Shown piece by piece: positions 33,866 to 42,651 of a stretch of 64,000 nt of DNA. The translations under genes were made by a program, and so were the position numbers. Numbering within the stretch: position 1 is the stretch's first letter; each line of letters opens with the position of its first letter. The stretch spans positions 5,084,001 to 5,148,000 of the forward strand of contig NZ_CP058554.1 in the NCBI RefSeq assembly GCF_014109725.1, read 5' to 3'. This DNA comes from Comamonas piscis. Lineage in GTDB: Bacteria > Pseudomonadota > Gammaproteobacteria > Burkholderiales > Burkholderiaceae_C. The notes beneath the pieces were generated by a model that was given only the letters and a program-made list of their open reading frames with translations, did not search any database and had not been told where the DNA came from.

Positions 33866-36589
33866 ATGTTTCCGATCATTCCCCGCCGTTCCCTGCAATC
33901 TCTGTGGACCTTCTGCGCCGTGCTGCTCAGCACCGTGGCTGCCGCTGCGGGCGCCTGGCAGTGGATGCTGCAGCACAGCCTGGCCGAGGAAAACCTGCAG
34001 GCCCACCGCCAGCTGGGCCTGTATGCCCAGGCCATGGGCCAGCGGCTGGACCGCTACCGGGTGCTGCCCGATGTGCTGGCCCTCGATGCCGAGCTGCGCG
34101 AGGCGCTGAGCAGCCCGCAAAGCCCGGAGCAGGTGCGGCGCCTGAACCAGAAGCTCGAACAGGCCAATGGCGCCAGCCTGGCCTCCACCCTCACCTTGAT
34201 CGATGCCCAGGGCGTGGCGCTGGCCGCCAGCAACTGGCGCACGCCGTCCAGCAATGTGGGCGAGGACTATAGCTTTCGGCCCTATGTGAAGCTGGCACTG
34301 GCCCAGGACAAGGGCAGCTTCTACGGCATCGGCATGACCACCGGCGAGGCCGGCTATTTCCTCTCGCGCGCCATCACCAGCGATGCCGGCGGCCAGCACC
34401 GGGTGCTGGGCCTGATTGCGATCAAGATCGTGCTGCTGGAGCTGGAGCGCGAATGGATCCAGAACCCCGACATCGTGCTGGCCAGCGATGCCAATGGCGT
34501 TGTGTTTCTGGCGAGCAACGAGGACTGGCGCTACCGCAAGCTCAAGACCATCGATGCCAGTGCGCAGCAGGAGATGGACCGCACCCAGCAGTACCGCAGC
34601 CAGCCGCTCAGAACCATGCGCTATACGCAGCTGCAACCGCTGGACGAAGGCGGCGCGCTGGTGCAGTGGCAGGACCCCGCCGTGGGCCGCAAGCTCTGGC
34701 AAAGCCTGGCCTTGCCCGACACCGGCTGGCAGCTGCACATCCTGCACGATGTGGACAACAGCGTCGCATCTGCCTGGTGGGCCGCTGCGGCGGCGGGGGG
34801 CAGTTGGCTCGCCTTGTCACTGCTGCTGCTGTATGCGCGCCAGCGCCAGCGCCTGTCTGCATTGCGCCAGCGCAGCCGCGAGGAGCTGGAAGCGCTTTTG
34901 AAGCAGCATGCGCAAGAGCTGCGCACCGCGCAGGACGGCGTCGTGGTCGCCGCCCACCAGGCCGGTGCCGGCCACAGCCCTAGCCTGGAACACCTGCCCC
35001 AGGGCGTGGTGGTGATCGATGCCGCGCTGAACCTGGTCGCCTGGAACTCGCGCTACCGGGAGCTGTTCCGGCTGCCGGCGGGCCTGTTGAAAGTGGGCAT
35101 GTCCGTTGAGGAGCTGTACCGCTACAACGCACGCCGGGGCCTGCTGGGCTCGGGCGATATCGACGAGGCCATCGAGCGGCGCATGCAGTTTTTGCGCAGC
35201 GGCAAGCCCCATGCGCGCGAGAGCGAAAAGGCCGATGGCACCGTGCTGGAGATCCGTGGCAACCCCTTGCCCGATGGCGGCTTTGTGACTAGCTATGCCG
35301 ACATCACCAGCTACAAGAATGCGGCACGGGAGCTGCGCTCCCTGGCCGACGCGCTGGAAAAACGCATTGCCGACCGCACCGAAGACCTGGCCCAGGCCAA
35401 GCGCGAGGCCGAGCAGGCCAACCGATACAAATCCAAGTTTGTGGCCGCCGCCGTACATGACCTGCTGCAGCCGCTGAATGCCGCGCGGGTGTTTGCGTCG
35501 CTGCTGCGCCAGCATGTACAGGGCGACAAAGCCTTGCAGCTGGCCAGCGATGTGGAAGGCGCGCTGGCCTCGCAGGACGACATCTTGAACAGCCTGCTCG
35601 ATATCGCGCGCATGGAATCGGGCCAATTGGAGGTGAACCGCCGCGACTTTGCGCTGCAGCCCATGCTGGCCCAGCTGGGCAGCAGCCTGGGCGTGCTGGC
35701 CCAGGGCCATGGTTTGCAGCTGCAGCTCATCCCCTGCCGCGCGATGGTGCACAGCGACGAGGCGCTGCTGCGCCGCATCGTGCAGAACTTTCTGTCCAAC
35801 GCCATCCGCTATACCCGCCAGGGCCGCATCGTGCTGGGCTGCCGCCGCGTGGGCAGCCATCTGCGCATTGAGGTGCATGACCAGGGCCCGGGCATTCCCG
35901 AGAGCCTGCACCGCGAGATTTTTGAAGAGTTCCGGCGGTTGGAGACTGGCCGCCAGCATGAGCGCGGCGCCGGCCTGGGGCTCGCCATTGTCGACCGCCT
36001 GGGGCGCCTGCTGCAGCACCCGATTGGGCTGCGCTCAAGCCTGGGCCGGGGCTCGGTGTTCTGGGTGGAGGTGCCGTTGAGCCAGGCCGCCCTGGCCCAG
36101 GAGTCAGCACGCCAGCCTGCCGAGGCAGCGCCTGCGGGTGGCAACCCTGCACCGCTGCAAGGCGCCAGCGCCTGGTGCATTGGTCAGGCCGCCATCACCA
36201 CCGCAGCCCCACTGCTGCAGCGCTGGGGCTGCCAGGTGGCACCGCATGCCGATGCCGAAGCGGCCTTGGCGCAAGCGCAAAGCGGCCAGAGCCCTTGGCC
36301 GGCCTTTGTGGTGGTGGATGGGGTACATGCGACACCGGCGGCGATCCGTGCCTTGCTGGCCTGCGGGCCCAAGACGCCGGGCGTCGTCTGGCTCAGCAGG
36401 GATGCCGACCACCAGGATGCCGCCAGCCAGCAGGCCAGTGCCTGGGGTTGGGGGGTGCTGACGCAGCCTGCGCGGCCAGCCGCGCTGCGCGCGCTGGTCG
36501 GCCAGCTGCTGCTAAGAGCCGGTAACACGACCCAGCAAACCGAAGGTTTGCGGTTGAGACTAGGCGTCAAGCCGCAGGCAGTACAGTAG
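33866..36589 (+). CDS. DctB-like hybrid sensor histidine kinase with degenerate receiver
   Basis: A 907-residue membrane kinase. TM1 lies at ~12-30, a dCache-type periplasmic sensor at ~35-298 (SYGEDY-like element GEDYSFRPYVKLAL, GMTTGEAGYFLSRAI), TM2 at ~300-322 and a PAS domain at ~375-480 (VVVIDAALNLVAWNSRYREL). A coiled coil leads to HisKA with AAVHDLLQPLNAARVF (His ~530). HATPase follows with NFLSNAIRYTRQG, DQGPGIP and GAGLGLAIV. The final ~110 residues resemble a receiver with an eroded acidic pocket. It likely senses dicarboxylates or related acids for dctA control, together with the convergent LuxR-type regulator. About 23 C-terminal residues are encoded by a MITE-like insert; without it the protein would end three codons after position 883. 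Confidence 0.9.
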   Translation: MFPIIPRRSLQSLWTFCAVLLSTVAAAAGAWQWMLQHSLAEENLQAHRQLGLYAQAMGQRLDRYRVLPDVLALDAELREALSSPQSPEQVRRLNQKLEQANGASLASTLTLIDAQGVALAASNWRTPSSNVGEDYSFRPYVKLALAQDKGSFYGIGMTTGEAGYFLSRAITSDAGGQHRVLGLIAIKIVLLELEREWIQNPDIVLASDANGVVFLASNEDWRYRKLKTIDASAQQEMDRTQQYRSQPLRTMRYTQLQPLDEGGALVQWQDPAVGRKLWQSLALPDTGWQLHILHDVDNSVASAWWAAAAAGGSWLALSLLLLYARQRQRLSALRQRSREELEALLKQHAQELRTAQDGVVVAAHQAGAGHSPSLEHLPQGVVVIDAALNLVAWNSRYRELFRLPAGLLKVGMSVEELYRYNARRGLLGSGDIDEAIERRMQFLRSGKPHARESEKADGTVLEIRGNPLPDGGFVTSYADITSYKNAARELRSLADALEKRIADRTEDLAQAKREAEQANRYKSKFVAAAVHDLLQPLNAARVFASLLRQHVQGDKALQLASDVEGALASQDDILNSLLDIARMESGQLEVNRRDFALQPMLAQLGSSLGVLAQGHGLQLQLIPCRAMVHSDEALLRRIVQNFLSNAIRYTRQGRIVLGCRRVGSHLRIEVHDQGPGIPESLHREIFEEFRRLETGRQHERGAGLGLAIVDRLGRLLQHPIGLRSSLGRGSVFWVEVPLSQAALAQESARQPAEAAPAGGNPAPLQGASAWCIGQAAITTAAPLLQRWGCQVAPHADAEAALAQAQSGQSPWPAFVVVDGVHATPAAIRALLACGPKTPGVVWLSRDADHQDAASQQASAWGWGVLTQPARPAALRALVGQLLLRAGNTTQQTEGLRLRLGVKPQAVQ

Positions 36590-36636
36590 TACGACAAGGC
36601 TTGGCAACGACGTATCAAGGGTTGTGTTAGCGGCTC
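36516..36636. mobile_element. 121-bp MITE-like element with 18-bp terminal inverted repeats
   Basis: The left end GAGCCGGTAACACGACCC (36516-36533) and the inverted right end GAGCCGCTAACACAACCC (36619-36636) match at 16 of 18 positions. Direct TAA copies flank the element (36513-36515 and 36637-36639), fitting the 3-bp TNA target duplications of some IS5-group elements. Inside is a hairpin GCAAACC-GAA-GGTTTGC (36535-36551) and no ORF of its own. It lies where the sensor kinase and response regulator genes converge and supplies the present 3' end of the kinase gene. IS5 relatedness is inferred from structure only. Confidence 0.65.
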
Positions 36637-37298
36637 TAAGGCAGCGCTGAGTCGTCGGTGGGCATACCGCCATCCGCCTCCAGGTTGCGCACCAGCACGG
36701 CAACCTGGGTGCGGCTGTGGCAGCCGAGCTTTTTCAAGATGGCAGTCACATGCACCTTCACCGTGTGTTCGGTCACGCCCATCTCCTGCGCAATCTGCTT
36801 GTTGAGCAGGCCATCGGCCAGGTAGAGCAGGGTCTTGAACTGGTGGGGCGTCAGCTGTGCCAGGCGTGCGGCCAGCTCGGCATCTTCTTGCGACAGCTCA
36901 GCGGCCATCGACGGGAACACGGTATCGCCCTCCAGCACCGCCTCGATCGCTGCGGTGATCGCATCGGCCGCTGCAGCCTTGGAGATAAAGCCCGAGGCGC
37001 CAAACTGCTGGGCGCGGCGGATGATGCGCGGGTGGTCGTTGGACGAGATGACCACCACCGGCAGCTGCGGGTAGGCGCCGCGCACATGCAGCAGCGCCGA
37101 AAAACCATGCGTGCCCGGCATCGTCAGATCAAGCAGCACCAGCTCGATGCCGGGGTGGGCCGCCAGCGCTGCACTGAGCGAGCTGGCACTGGAGGCCTCC
37201 AGCACCTCAAAGGCGCCAAAGCGCCCCCGGATCACCTGCACCACGGCAGCGCGAAACAAGGGGTGGTCATCGGCAACAAGCAAGGCGGGAGGGGACAT
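36636..37298 (-). CDS. LuxR/NarL-type response regulator
   Basis: A 220-residue two-component regulator. The receiver domain has VADDHPLF (acidic pocket), LVLLDLTMPG (phospho-acceptor Asp), VVVISSNDH and GFISKAAAADA (conserved Lys). The C-terminal LuxR HTH has LTPHQFKTLLYLADGLLNKQIAQEMGVTEHTVKVHVTAILKKLG, quoted here only to mark its ends (residues ~150-195). The start is the ATG at 37296-37298. It converges on the DctB-like sensor kinase, its probable partner. Its TAG stop codon spans the edge of the MITE-like element, but the same stop would exist without the insertion. Confidence 0.93.
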   Translation of the reverse strand: MSPPALLVADDHPLFRAAVVQVIRGRFGAFEVLEASSASSLSAALAAHPGIELVLLDLTMPGTHGFSALLHVRGAYPQLPVVVISSNDHPRIIRRAQQFGASGFISKAAAADAITAAIEAVLEGDTVFPSMAAELSQEDAELAARLAQLTPHQFKTLLYLADGLLNKQIAQEMGVTEHTVKVHVTAILKKLGCHSRTQVAVLVRNLEADGGMPTDDSALP

Positions 37299-37378
37299 AG
37301 GCGATAGTCTGCCATGGCTGGGCTGTTTCCATGGAGCGCAGATCCCCCTAATCCCTCTAGCGCGCCGCTGTTTGTGCC

Positions 37379-38365
37379 TCAATCCATCGAGATTTTCGCC
37401 GCATCGACAATCGATTTCCAGTGCGCCGCATCGCGGGCCAGCAGCGGTTTAAACTCCGCAGGCGTTGAGCCCACGGGGATCAGGCCCATGTCCAGCAGGC
37501 GCTTGCTGATCTCGGGCATCTTGACGATGGCGGCCAGCTCATTGCCCAGCTTGTCCACAATCGGCTGCGGGGTGCTGGCGGGTACAAAGTAGCCAAACCA
37601 GCCATTGGCCTCAAAGCCGCTGTAGCCGGCCTCGGCCATGGTCGGCACATCGGGCAGTGCCGGGTGGCGCTGCGCGCCGGTCACCGCCAGGATGCTGACC
37701 TTGTCCGATTTGATATGCGGGTAGGCAGCAGCCGCATCGATAAAGGCCGACTCCAGCTGACCGCCCAGCATGGCCGCCATCTCGGGGCCCGAGCCCTGGT
37801 AGGGCACGTGGACCATGTCGATGCCGGCCTTGAGCTTGAGCTGCTCGCCATGCAGGTGCGACGAGGTGGCATTGCCGTAGGAGCCGTAGTTGAGCTTGCC
37901 CGGCTGGGCCTTGGCCTTGGCGACGAACTGCTGCAGGCTGGTGATGCCCGAACTGCGCGGCACAAACACCAGATCGGCCGACTTGACCGCCTGCGACACC
38001 GGCGCCAGATCGCTTAGCTGGTAAGGCACCTTTTTGTACAGCGCGGGGATCTGCACCAGCGCGGTGATGCCCAGCAGCACCGTGTAGCCATCGCCGGGCG
38101 CCTTGGCGACCAGGTCGTTGCCCATCATGCCGCTGGCGCCGGGCTTGTTGTCCACGATCACCGGCTGGCCCCAGCGCTGCGACAGCTGGGTGCCCATCAA
38201 GCGGGCAATGATGTCGGTGCCACCCCCTGCCGGGTAGGGCACCACCAGCCGGATGGGCTTGCTGGGGTAGTTGTCGGCGGCCAGGGCACTGCCGGTGGCA
38301 AGCACCAGGGCAGCGCAGGCGGCAGTGGTGAGTACACGGCCCAGGGCCGAGCGTCGGTTTTGCAT
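37379..38365 (-). CDS. Bug-family periplasmic binding protein
   Basis: A 328-residue protein with a signal peptide (ALVLATGSALAA). Bug signatures follow: YPSKPIRLVVPYPAGGGTDI, VIVDNKPGASGMMGNDLVA, KLNYGSYGNATSSHLHGEQL, DMVHVPYQGSGPEMAAML and LPDVPTMAEAGYSGFEA. The start is the ATG at 38363-38365. It lies downstream of the acyl-CoA dehydrogenase and ligase genes on the same strand, so its ligand is probably the organic acid handled by this catabolic cluster. No TctAB permease is nearby. This is the second of three Bug proteins in the window. Confidence 0.92.
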   Translation of the reverse strand: MQNRRSALGRVLTTAACAALVLATGSALAADNYPSKPIRLVVPYPAGGGTDIIARLMGTQLSQRWGQPVIVDNKPGASGMMGNDLVAKAPGDGYTVLLGITALVQIPALYKKVPYQLSDLAPVSQAVKSADLVFVPRSSGITSLQQFVAKAKAQPGKLNYGSYGNATSSHLHGEQLKLKAGIDMVHVPYQGSGPEMAAMLGGQLESAFIDAAAAYPHIKSDKVSILAVTGAQRHPALPDVPTMAEAGYSGFEANGWFGYFVPASTPQPIVDKLGNELAAIVKMPEISKRLLDMGLIPVGSTPAEFKPLLARDAAHWKSIVDAAKISMD

Positions 38366-38432
38366 GGTTTGTCTCCTATTGCTGGTTATGCCGCTGGCGC
38401 GCTCTGTGGCGTGCTCCGGGCGGTTGTCATGG

Positions 38433-39575
38433 TCAAAGCGTTCGGGCAATGATTTCCTTCATGATCTCGTCGCTGCCGCCGTAGATGCGGCCAATGCGGG
38501 CATCGGTCCAGGCCCGGCCGACCTGGTACTCGGTCATGTAGCCGTAGCCGCCGTGCAGCTGCAAAAATTCGTCGAGCAGCTTGTTCTGCAGCGCCGTGGC
38601 ATTGAGCTTGACCATGGCCGCGCGGTCCGGTGTCAGGTCGCGCGTCAGGTGCAGGCGCATGCAGTCATCGACAAACACGCGCAGCATCGTCGCCTGGGCC
38701 TTGGCCTCGGCCAGCTTGAAGCGGGTGTTCTGGAAATCGAACACCGTCTGGCCAAAGGCCTTGCGCTCGCGGGTGTAGTCCACGGTCTTCTGCAAAAAGG
38801 CCTCGATCGACATGGCAGCCCGCACCGCCACCACCAGGCGCTCCTGCGCCAGCTCGTGCATGAGGTACTTGAAGCCCATGTTCTCTTCGCCCAGCAGGTT
38901 GTCTACCGGCACGCGCACGTTGTCAAAGAACAGCTCCGAGGTGTCCTGCGCCATCAGGCCGATCTTCTCCAGCTTGCGGCCTTTGGCAAAGCCGGGGGTG
39001 CCGTCTTCGACGACGATCAGCGACACGCCCTTGGCTCCCAGGTCGGGCGCCGTCTTGCAGACCACCACGACGATCTCGGCATTGATGCCATTGGTGATAA
39101 AGGTCTTGGCGCCATTGATCACATAGTGGTCGCCGTCGCGCTTGGCCGTCGTGCGCACCGATTTGAGATCGCTGCCCGCGCCGGGCTCGGTCATCGCAAT
39201 CGCGCCAATCATCTCGCCCGCCGCCATCTTGGGGAGCCAGCGGTCCTTTTGCGCGGTATTGCCATAGGCATGGATATAGGGCGCAACGATGTCCGAGTGC
39301 AGCGGAAAGCCCAGGCCGCTGGCACCCGTGCGGGCAATCTCCTCGATCAGCACGGCGGCATGGCCAAAATCGCCGCCGCTGCCATAGGGCTCGGGCAGCA
39401 TGGTGTTGAGCAGGCCCTCGCGGCCGGCCTTGCGCCAGACCTCCTTGGGGACGATGCCATCGCGCTCCCACTGCGCATGGAAGGGCACGATTTCCTTGTC
39501 AAAGAAATGGCGGACGGCGTCACGGAACTGCACATGGTCTTCGCGGAACACGCTGCGTTGGGTCAGGTCTTGCAT
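38433..39575 (-). CDS. acyl-CoA dehydrogenase
   Basis: A 380-residue FAD-dependent dehydrogenase that introduces the alpha,beta double bond in acyl-CoA. Elements are FFDKEIVPFHAQWERDGIVP, IGAIAMTEPGAGSDLKSVRT, ITNGINAEIVVVVCKT, YTRERKAFGQTVFDFQNTRF, QLHGGYGYMTEYQVGRAWTD and the C-terminal RIGRIYGGSDEIMKEIIAR with the expected catalytic Glu position (IYGGSDEIM). It is most like long-chain or branched acyl-CoA dehydrogenases. The start ATG is at 39573-39575. It lies between the acyl-CoA ligase gene (40 nt upstream) and the Bug gene, in one minus-strand unit. Confidence 0.94.
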   Translation of the reverse strand: MQDLTQRSVFREDHVQFRDAVRHFFDKEIVPFHAQWERDGIVPKEVWRKAGREGLLNTMLPEPYGSGGDFGHAAVLIEEIARTGASGLGFPLHSDIVAPYIHAYGNTAQKDRWLPKMAAGEMIGAIAMTEPGAGSDLKSVRTTAKRDGDHYVINGAKTFITNGINAEIVVVVCKTAPDLGAKGVSLIVVEDGTPGFAKGRKLEKIGLMAQDTSELFFDNVRVPVDNLLGEENMGFKYLMHELAQERLVVAVRAAMSIEAFLQKTVDYTRERKAFGQTVFDFQNTRFKLAEAKAQATMLRVFVDDCMRLHLTRDLTPDRAAMVKLNATALQNKLLDEFLQLHGGYGYMTEYQVGRAWTDARIGRIYGGSDEIMKEIIARTL

Positions 39576-39615
39576 GGTTGTCAGGGGTGAAATAAAGATA
39601 AATAAGTAAGGGGCA

Positions 39616-41193
39616 TCAGCCCTGGGCGCCGCTGGTACTGCGCAGGCCAAAGCCCGCCTGCGGCGCCTCCTTGAATCGGTCCTTGAGCACACGGCGCAGC
39701 AGCTTGCCGGTCTCCAGCCGGGGCAGGCTGGGCTCGAACACCAGGCGCTGCGGCCGCTTGACCTTGGACAGACTGCCGGCTGCCTGGTCGACGATCGCGC
39801 GTGCCATCGCCTCGTCGGGCGCAAAGCCGGGCTTGAGCACCACGACGGCCAGGGTCTGCTCGCCAAAGTCCTCATCGGGCACGCCGACGACGGCGACTTC
39901 TTCCACCGCCGCATGCTGGGCCAGCGCGTTCTCGATTTCTTGCGGGTAGAGATTGACCCCGCCCGACAGAATCAGGTCGGCGCGCCGGTCGCTCAAAAAC
40001 AAAAAGCCCTCGGCATCAACATGGCCGATATCGCCATAGGTGGCCCAGCCGCGCGCATCGATGGCCTCGCGCGTCTTACGCTCATCATTGAGGTACTGGA
40101 AAGCACCGCCGCCCGAGAAATAGACCCGGCCCACCTCCCCCACGCCCAGCTCCTCGCCCTCGTCGCCCACGATGTGCAGCTGACCGCTGATGGCCCGGCC
40201 GACCGAGCCCGGCCGCGCACGCCACTGGGCCGAGTCGATCAAGGTGGTGCCGCAGCCTTCGGAGCCAGCGTAGTACTCCAGCAAGATATCGCCCCACCAG
40301 TCCAGCATGCCCTGCTTGACGGCCACCGGGCAGGGCGCTGCTGCATGGATCGCCACGCGGTGGCTGTCCAGCCGGTAGCGGCGTTTGGTCTCGTCCGGCA
40401 GCCTGAGCAGGCGCCCCAGCATCGTCGGCACCCACTGGCTGTGGGTCACCTGGTAACGCTCGATCAGCGCCAGCGCCTGCTCGGGGTCAAAGCGGCTCAT
40501 GATGATGGCCGAGCCGCCGACATCCAGGGTGCGCAGGCTGTAGCGCAACGGCGCTGCATGGTAAAGCGGCGCGGGCGAGAGGTAGACAGCATCGTTGTCA
40601 AACCGCATGCTGCGCATCCATGCTGCTACCTCGGGGTCGCGTTGCTGGCGGTAGGCCGGCGCCAGCAGCGGCTTCTTGATGCCCTTGGGCCGGCCGGTGG
40701 TGCCGCTGGAGTACAGCAGATCGCGACCCAGTGGGCGCGTGCTCAGGTCGATCTCTGCACCCAGGGGCACAGCGGCCAGCGCATCGGCCAAAGGCGCCAC
40801 ACCAGGCGTGTCGCCATCGACCGAATAGCAGGCCAGCGCCAGGCCCTGCACCGCCTCTTGCGCAGTCGGCCAGGTCTTGCTGGACACCAGCAGCATTTTG
40901 GCGCCGCTGTCCTGGGCGATATAGGCCACCTCGGCGGCGGTCAGGTGCGTGCTGATAACGGCGGCATACAGGCCGGCCAGCCGCGCGGCCAGCACCAGCT
41001 GCATGATTTCATAGCGGTTCTCCAGCAGCACCGCGATGGTCTCCTCGGCCTGCAGCCCCTGCTGGGCCAGCCACTGCGCCATCTGCTCTGCGCCCTGCGC
41101 TATCTCGCCTGCGGTGTAGCGCCGGCCGGTATCGGCCTGCGTCAAAACCACCCGCTCGGGCTGGGCCTGGGCCCAGCTGAAGAAGTTGTGCAT
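39616..41193 (-). CDS. AMP-dependent acyl-CoA synthetase
   Basis: A 525-residue ANL-superfamily ligase. The AMP/phosphate loop is LLYSSGTTGRPKGIKKPL. Further core elements are LEYYAGSEGCGTTLID, GWATYGDIGHVDAEGFLFLSD, the hinge DRRADLILSGGVNLYPQEIENAL and the C-terminal LPRLETGKLLRRVLKD with the catalytic Lys. It resembles FadD3/FadD13-type synthetases acting on bulky or short acids; the substrate is unknown. The start ATG at 41191-41193 is preferred (in-frame start at 41238 rejected). It is the first gene of the minus-strand unit, divergent from the thiolase gene across a 207-nt region full of palindromes. Confidence 0.93.
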   Translation of the reverse strand: MHNFFSWAQAQPERVVLTQADTGRRYTAGEIAQGAEQMAQWLAQQGLQAEETIAVLLENRYEIMQLVLAARLAGLYAAVISTHLTAAEVAYIAQDSGAKMLLVSSKTWPTAQEAVQGLALACYSVDGDTPGVAPLADALAAVPLGAEIDLSTRPLGRDLLYSSGTTGRPKGIKKPLLAPAYRQQRDPEVAAWMRSMRFDNDAVYLSPAPLYHAAPLRYSLRTLDVGGSAIIMSRFDPEQALALIERYQVTHSQWVPTMLGRLLRLPDETKRRYRLDSHRVAIHAAAPCPVAVKQGMLDWWGDILLEYYAGSEGCGTTLIDSAQWRARPGSVGRAISGQLHIVGDEGEELGVGEVGRVYFSGGGAFQYLNDERKTREAIDARGWATYGDIGHVDAEGFLFLSDRRADLILSGGVNLYPQEIENALAQHAAVEEVAVVGVPDEDFGEQTLAVVVLKPGFAPDEAMARAIVDQAAGSLSKVKRPQRLVFEPSLPRLETGKLLRRVLKDRFKEAPQAGFGLRSTSGAQG

Positions 41194-41274
41194 CTCCTCG
41201 GTCTCCGTGGTGCACAGCCAATCGCAGCACGCAATCACCTGTGTTACAGCTTTACTCTAATTTTGAATCTTCCG

Positions 41275-41384
41275 TCTCGAATTTCGAGAGTTCAGGGACA
41301 GTATCTGGTGTTTGCTCTGAAATTTGCTGCGGGTAAATACCAGTAGGTATTCGGTTTTTTGAAACCTATCATTAATTTAATGAT
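41275..41384. promoter_or_regulatory. divergent promoter region with three perfect palindromes
   Basis: Between the ligase and thiolase genes lie TCTCGAA-T-TTCGAGA (41275-41289), AATACC-AGTA-GGTATT (41336-41351) and ATCATTAA-T-TTAATGAT (41368-41384). The first shares GTCTCGAxTT-like half-sites with the dyad before the IclR gene at 51014-51029. The third repeats its TCATTAA half-site at the thiolase start codon. The palindromes are probable operators for the cluster regulator(s); binding is inferred. Confidence 0.6.
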
Positions 41385-41400
41385 CCACAAGTCTCATTAA

Positions 41401-42585
41401 ATGATGAAAACACCCGTCATAGTCGATGCCATCCGCAGCCCCATGGCCCGGGCCAAACCCGATGGCGCCCTGGCCGAACTCCACCCGGTGGACCTGCTCT
41501 CCCAAGTGCTGGAGCAGCTGGTCGCCCGCAACCAGCTCGACCCCGCCACCGTCGATGATGTGATCTGCGGCTGCGTCAGCCAGGCCGGCGAGCAGGCCGG
41601 CACCCCCGGGCGCCTGGCCTGGCTGGCCGCTGGCCTGCCCGCGCATGTGCCCTCCACCACCATCGACCGCAAATGCGGCTCCAGCCAGCAGGCGGTGCAC
41701 TTTGCGGCGCAGGCCATCATGTCGGGCACGCAGGACATCGTCATCGCCTGCGGTGTCGAATCGATGAGCCGGGTGCCGATGGGCAGCTCGCGCATGGGCA
41801 AAAACACCACCGGCGCCCGCTTTGACGAGCGCCATGCCCCGGGCCTGGTGGGCCAGGGCGTGTCGGCTGACTTGGTGGCCGCCAAATGGGGCCTGTCGCG
41901 CAGCGATCTGGATGCCTATGCCGCCCGCTCGCACCAGCGCGCCCATGCGGCCCAAAGCAGCGGCGCGTTTGCGCGCGAGATCGTGCCCATCCGCAGCCCC
42001 CTCGGCCTCGTCAGCGCCGACGAGACCATCCGCGCCAGCACCACGCCCGAGAAGCTTGCCGGCCTCAAGGCCGTGTTCGAGAGTGAAGAACTCTCGGCCC
42101 GCTTTCCGCAGATCCAGTGGAGCACCACGGCCGGCAATGCCTCGCAGATGACCGATGGCGCCAGCGCCATGCTTATCATGAGCGAGGAGCGCGCACTGCA
42201 ACTGGGCCTGCGCCCCCGCGCCCGCTTTGTGGCCTTTGATGTCGTCGGCGACGACCCGCTCTACATGCTGACCGCCCCCATCCCCGCTACCCAGCGCGTG
42301 CTGGCCAAGGCGCGCATGCAGCTGGGCGACATTGCGCACTACGAGATCAACGAGGCCTTTGCCTCGGTGCCACTGGCTTGGCAAAAAGAGCTGGGCGCCG
42401 ATGGCGAGCGCCTGAACCCACGCGGCGGCGCGATTGCGCTGGGCCACCCGCTGGGTGCATCGGGCCTGCGGTTGATGACCACGATGCTGCATGCGCTGGA
42501 AGACAGCGGTGAGCGCTATGGCCTGCAGTCGATGTGCGAGGCGGGCGGTATGGCCAACGCCACGATTATTGAGGTGCTGCGCTAA
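41401..42585 (+). CDS. thiolase (acetyl-CoA C-acyltransferase)
   Basis: A 394-residue degradative-type thiolase. The nucleophilic Cys is in TIDRKCGSSQQAVHFAAQAI, the general-base His in NPRGGAIALGHPLGASGLR and the second Cys in LQSMCEAGGMANATII. The NEAF motif is present as YEINEAFASVPLAW. It cleaves 3-ketoacyl-CoA. GSS follows the Cys instead of the more common GSG, as in several steroid- and terpene-type thiolases. It heads the plus-strand arm of the catabolic cluster. Confidence 0.94.
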   Translation: MMKTPVIVDAIRSPMARAKPDGALAELHPVDLLSQVLEQLVARNQLDPATVDDVICGCVSQAGEQAGTPGRLAWLAAGLPAHVPSTTIDRKCGSSQQAVHFAAQAIMSGTQDIVIACGVESMSRVPMGSSRMGKNTTGARFDERHAPGLVGQGVSADLVAAKWGLSRSDLDAYAARSHQRAHAAQSSGAFAREIVPIRSPLGLVSADETIRASTTPEKLAGLKAVFESEELSARFPQIQWSTTAGNASQMTDGASAMLIMSEERALQLGLRPRARFVAFDVVGDDPLYMLTAPIPATQRVLAKARMQLGDIAHYEINEAFASVPLAWQKELGADGERLNPRGGAIALGHPLGASGLRLMTTMLHALEDSGERYGLQSMCEAGGMANATIIEVLR

Positions 42586-42651
42586 GTGCCTCAGAGAGCC
42601 ATCACAACGGCTCCATCGAATTGAACGTTTGAACTGACAAGGATTTTTGAG

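Noticed and set aside
36516..36636. Complete insertion sequence
   Set aside because: Only 121 bp with terminal repeats; no transposase reading frame, so it is at most a non-autonomous element.
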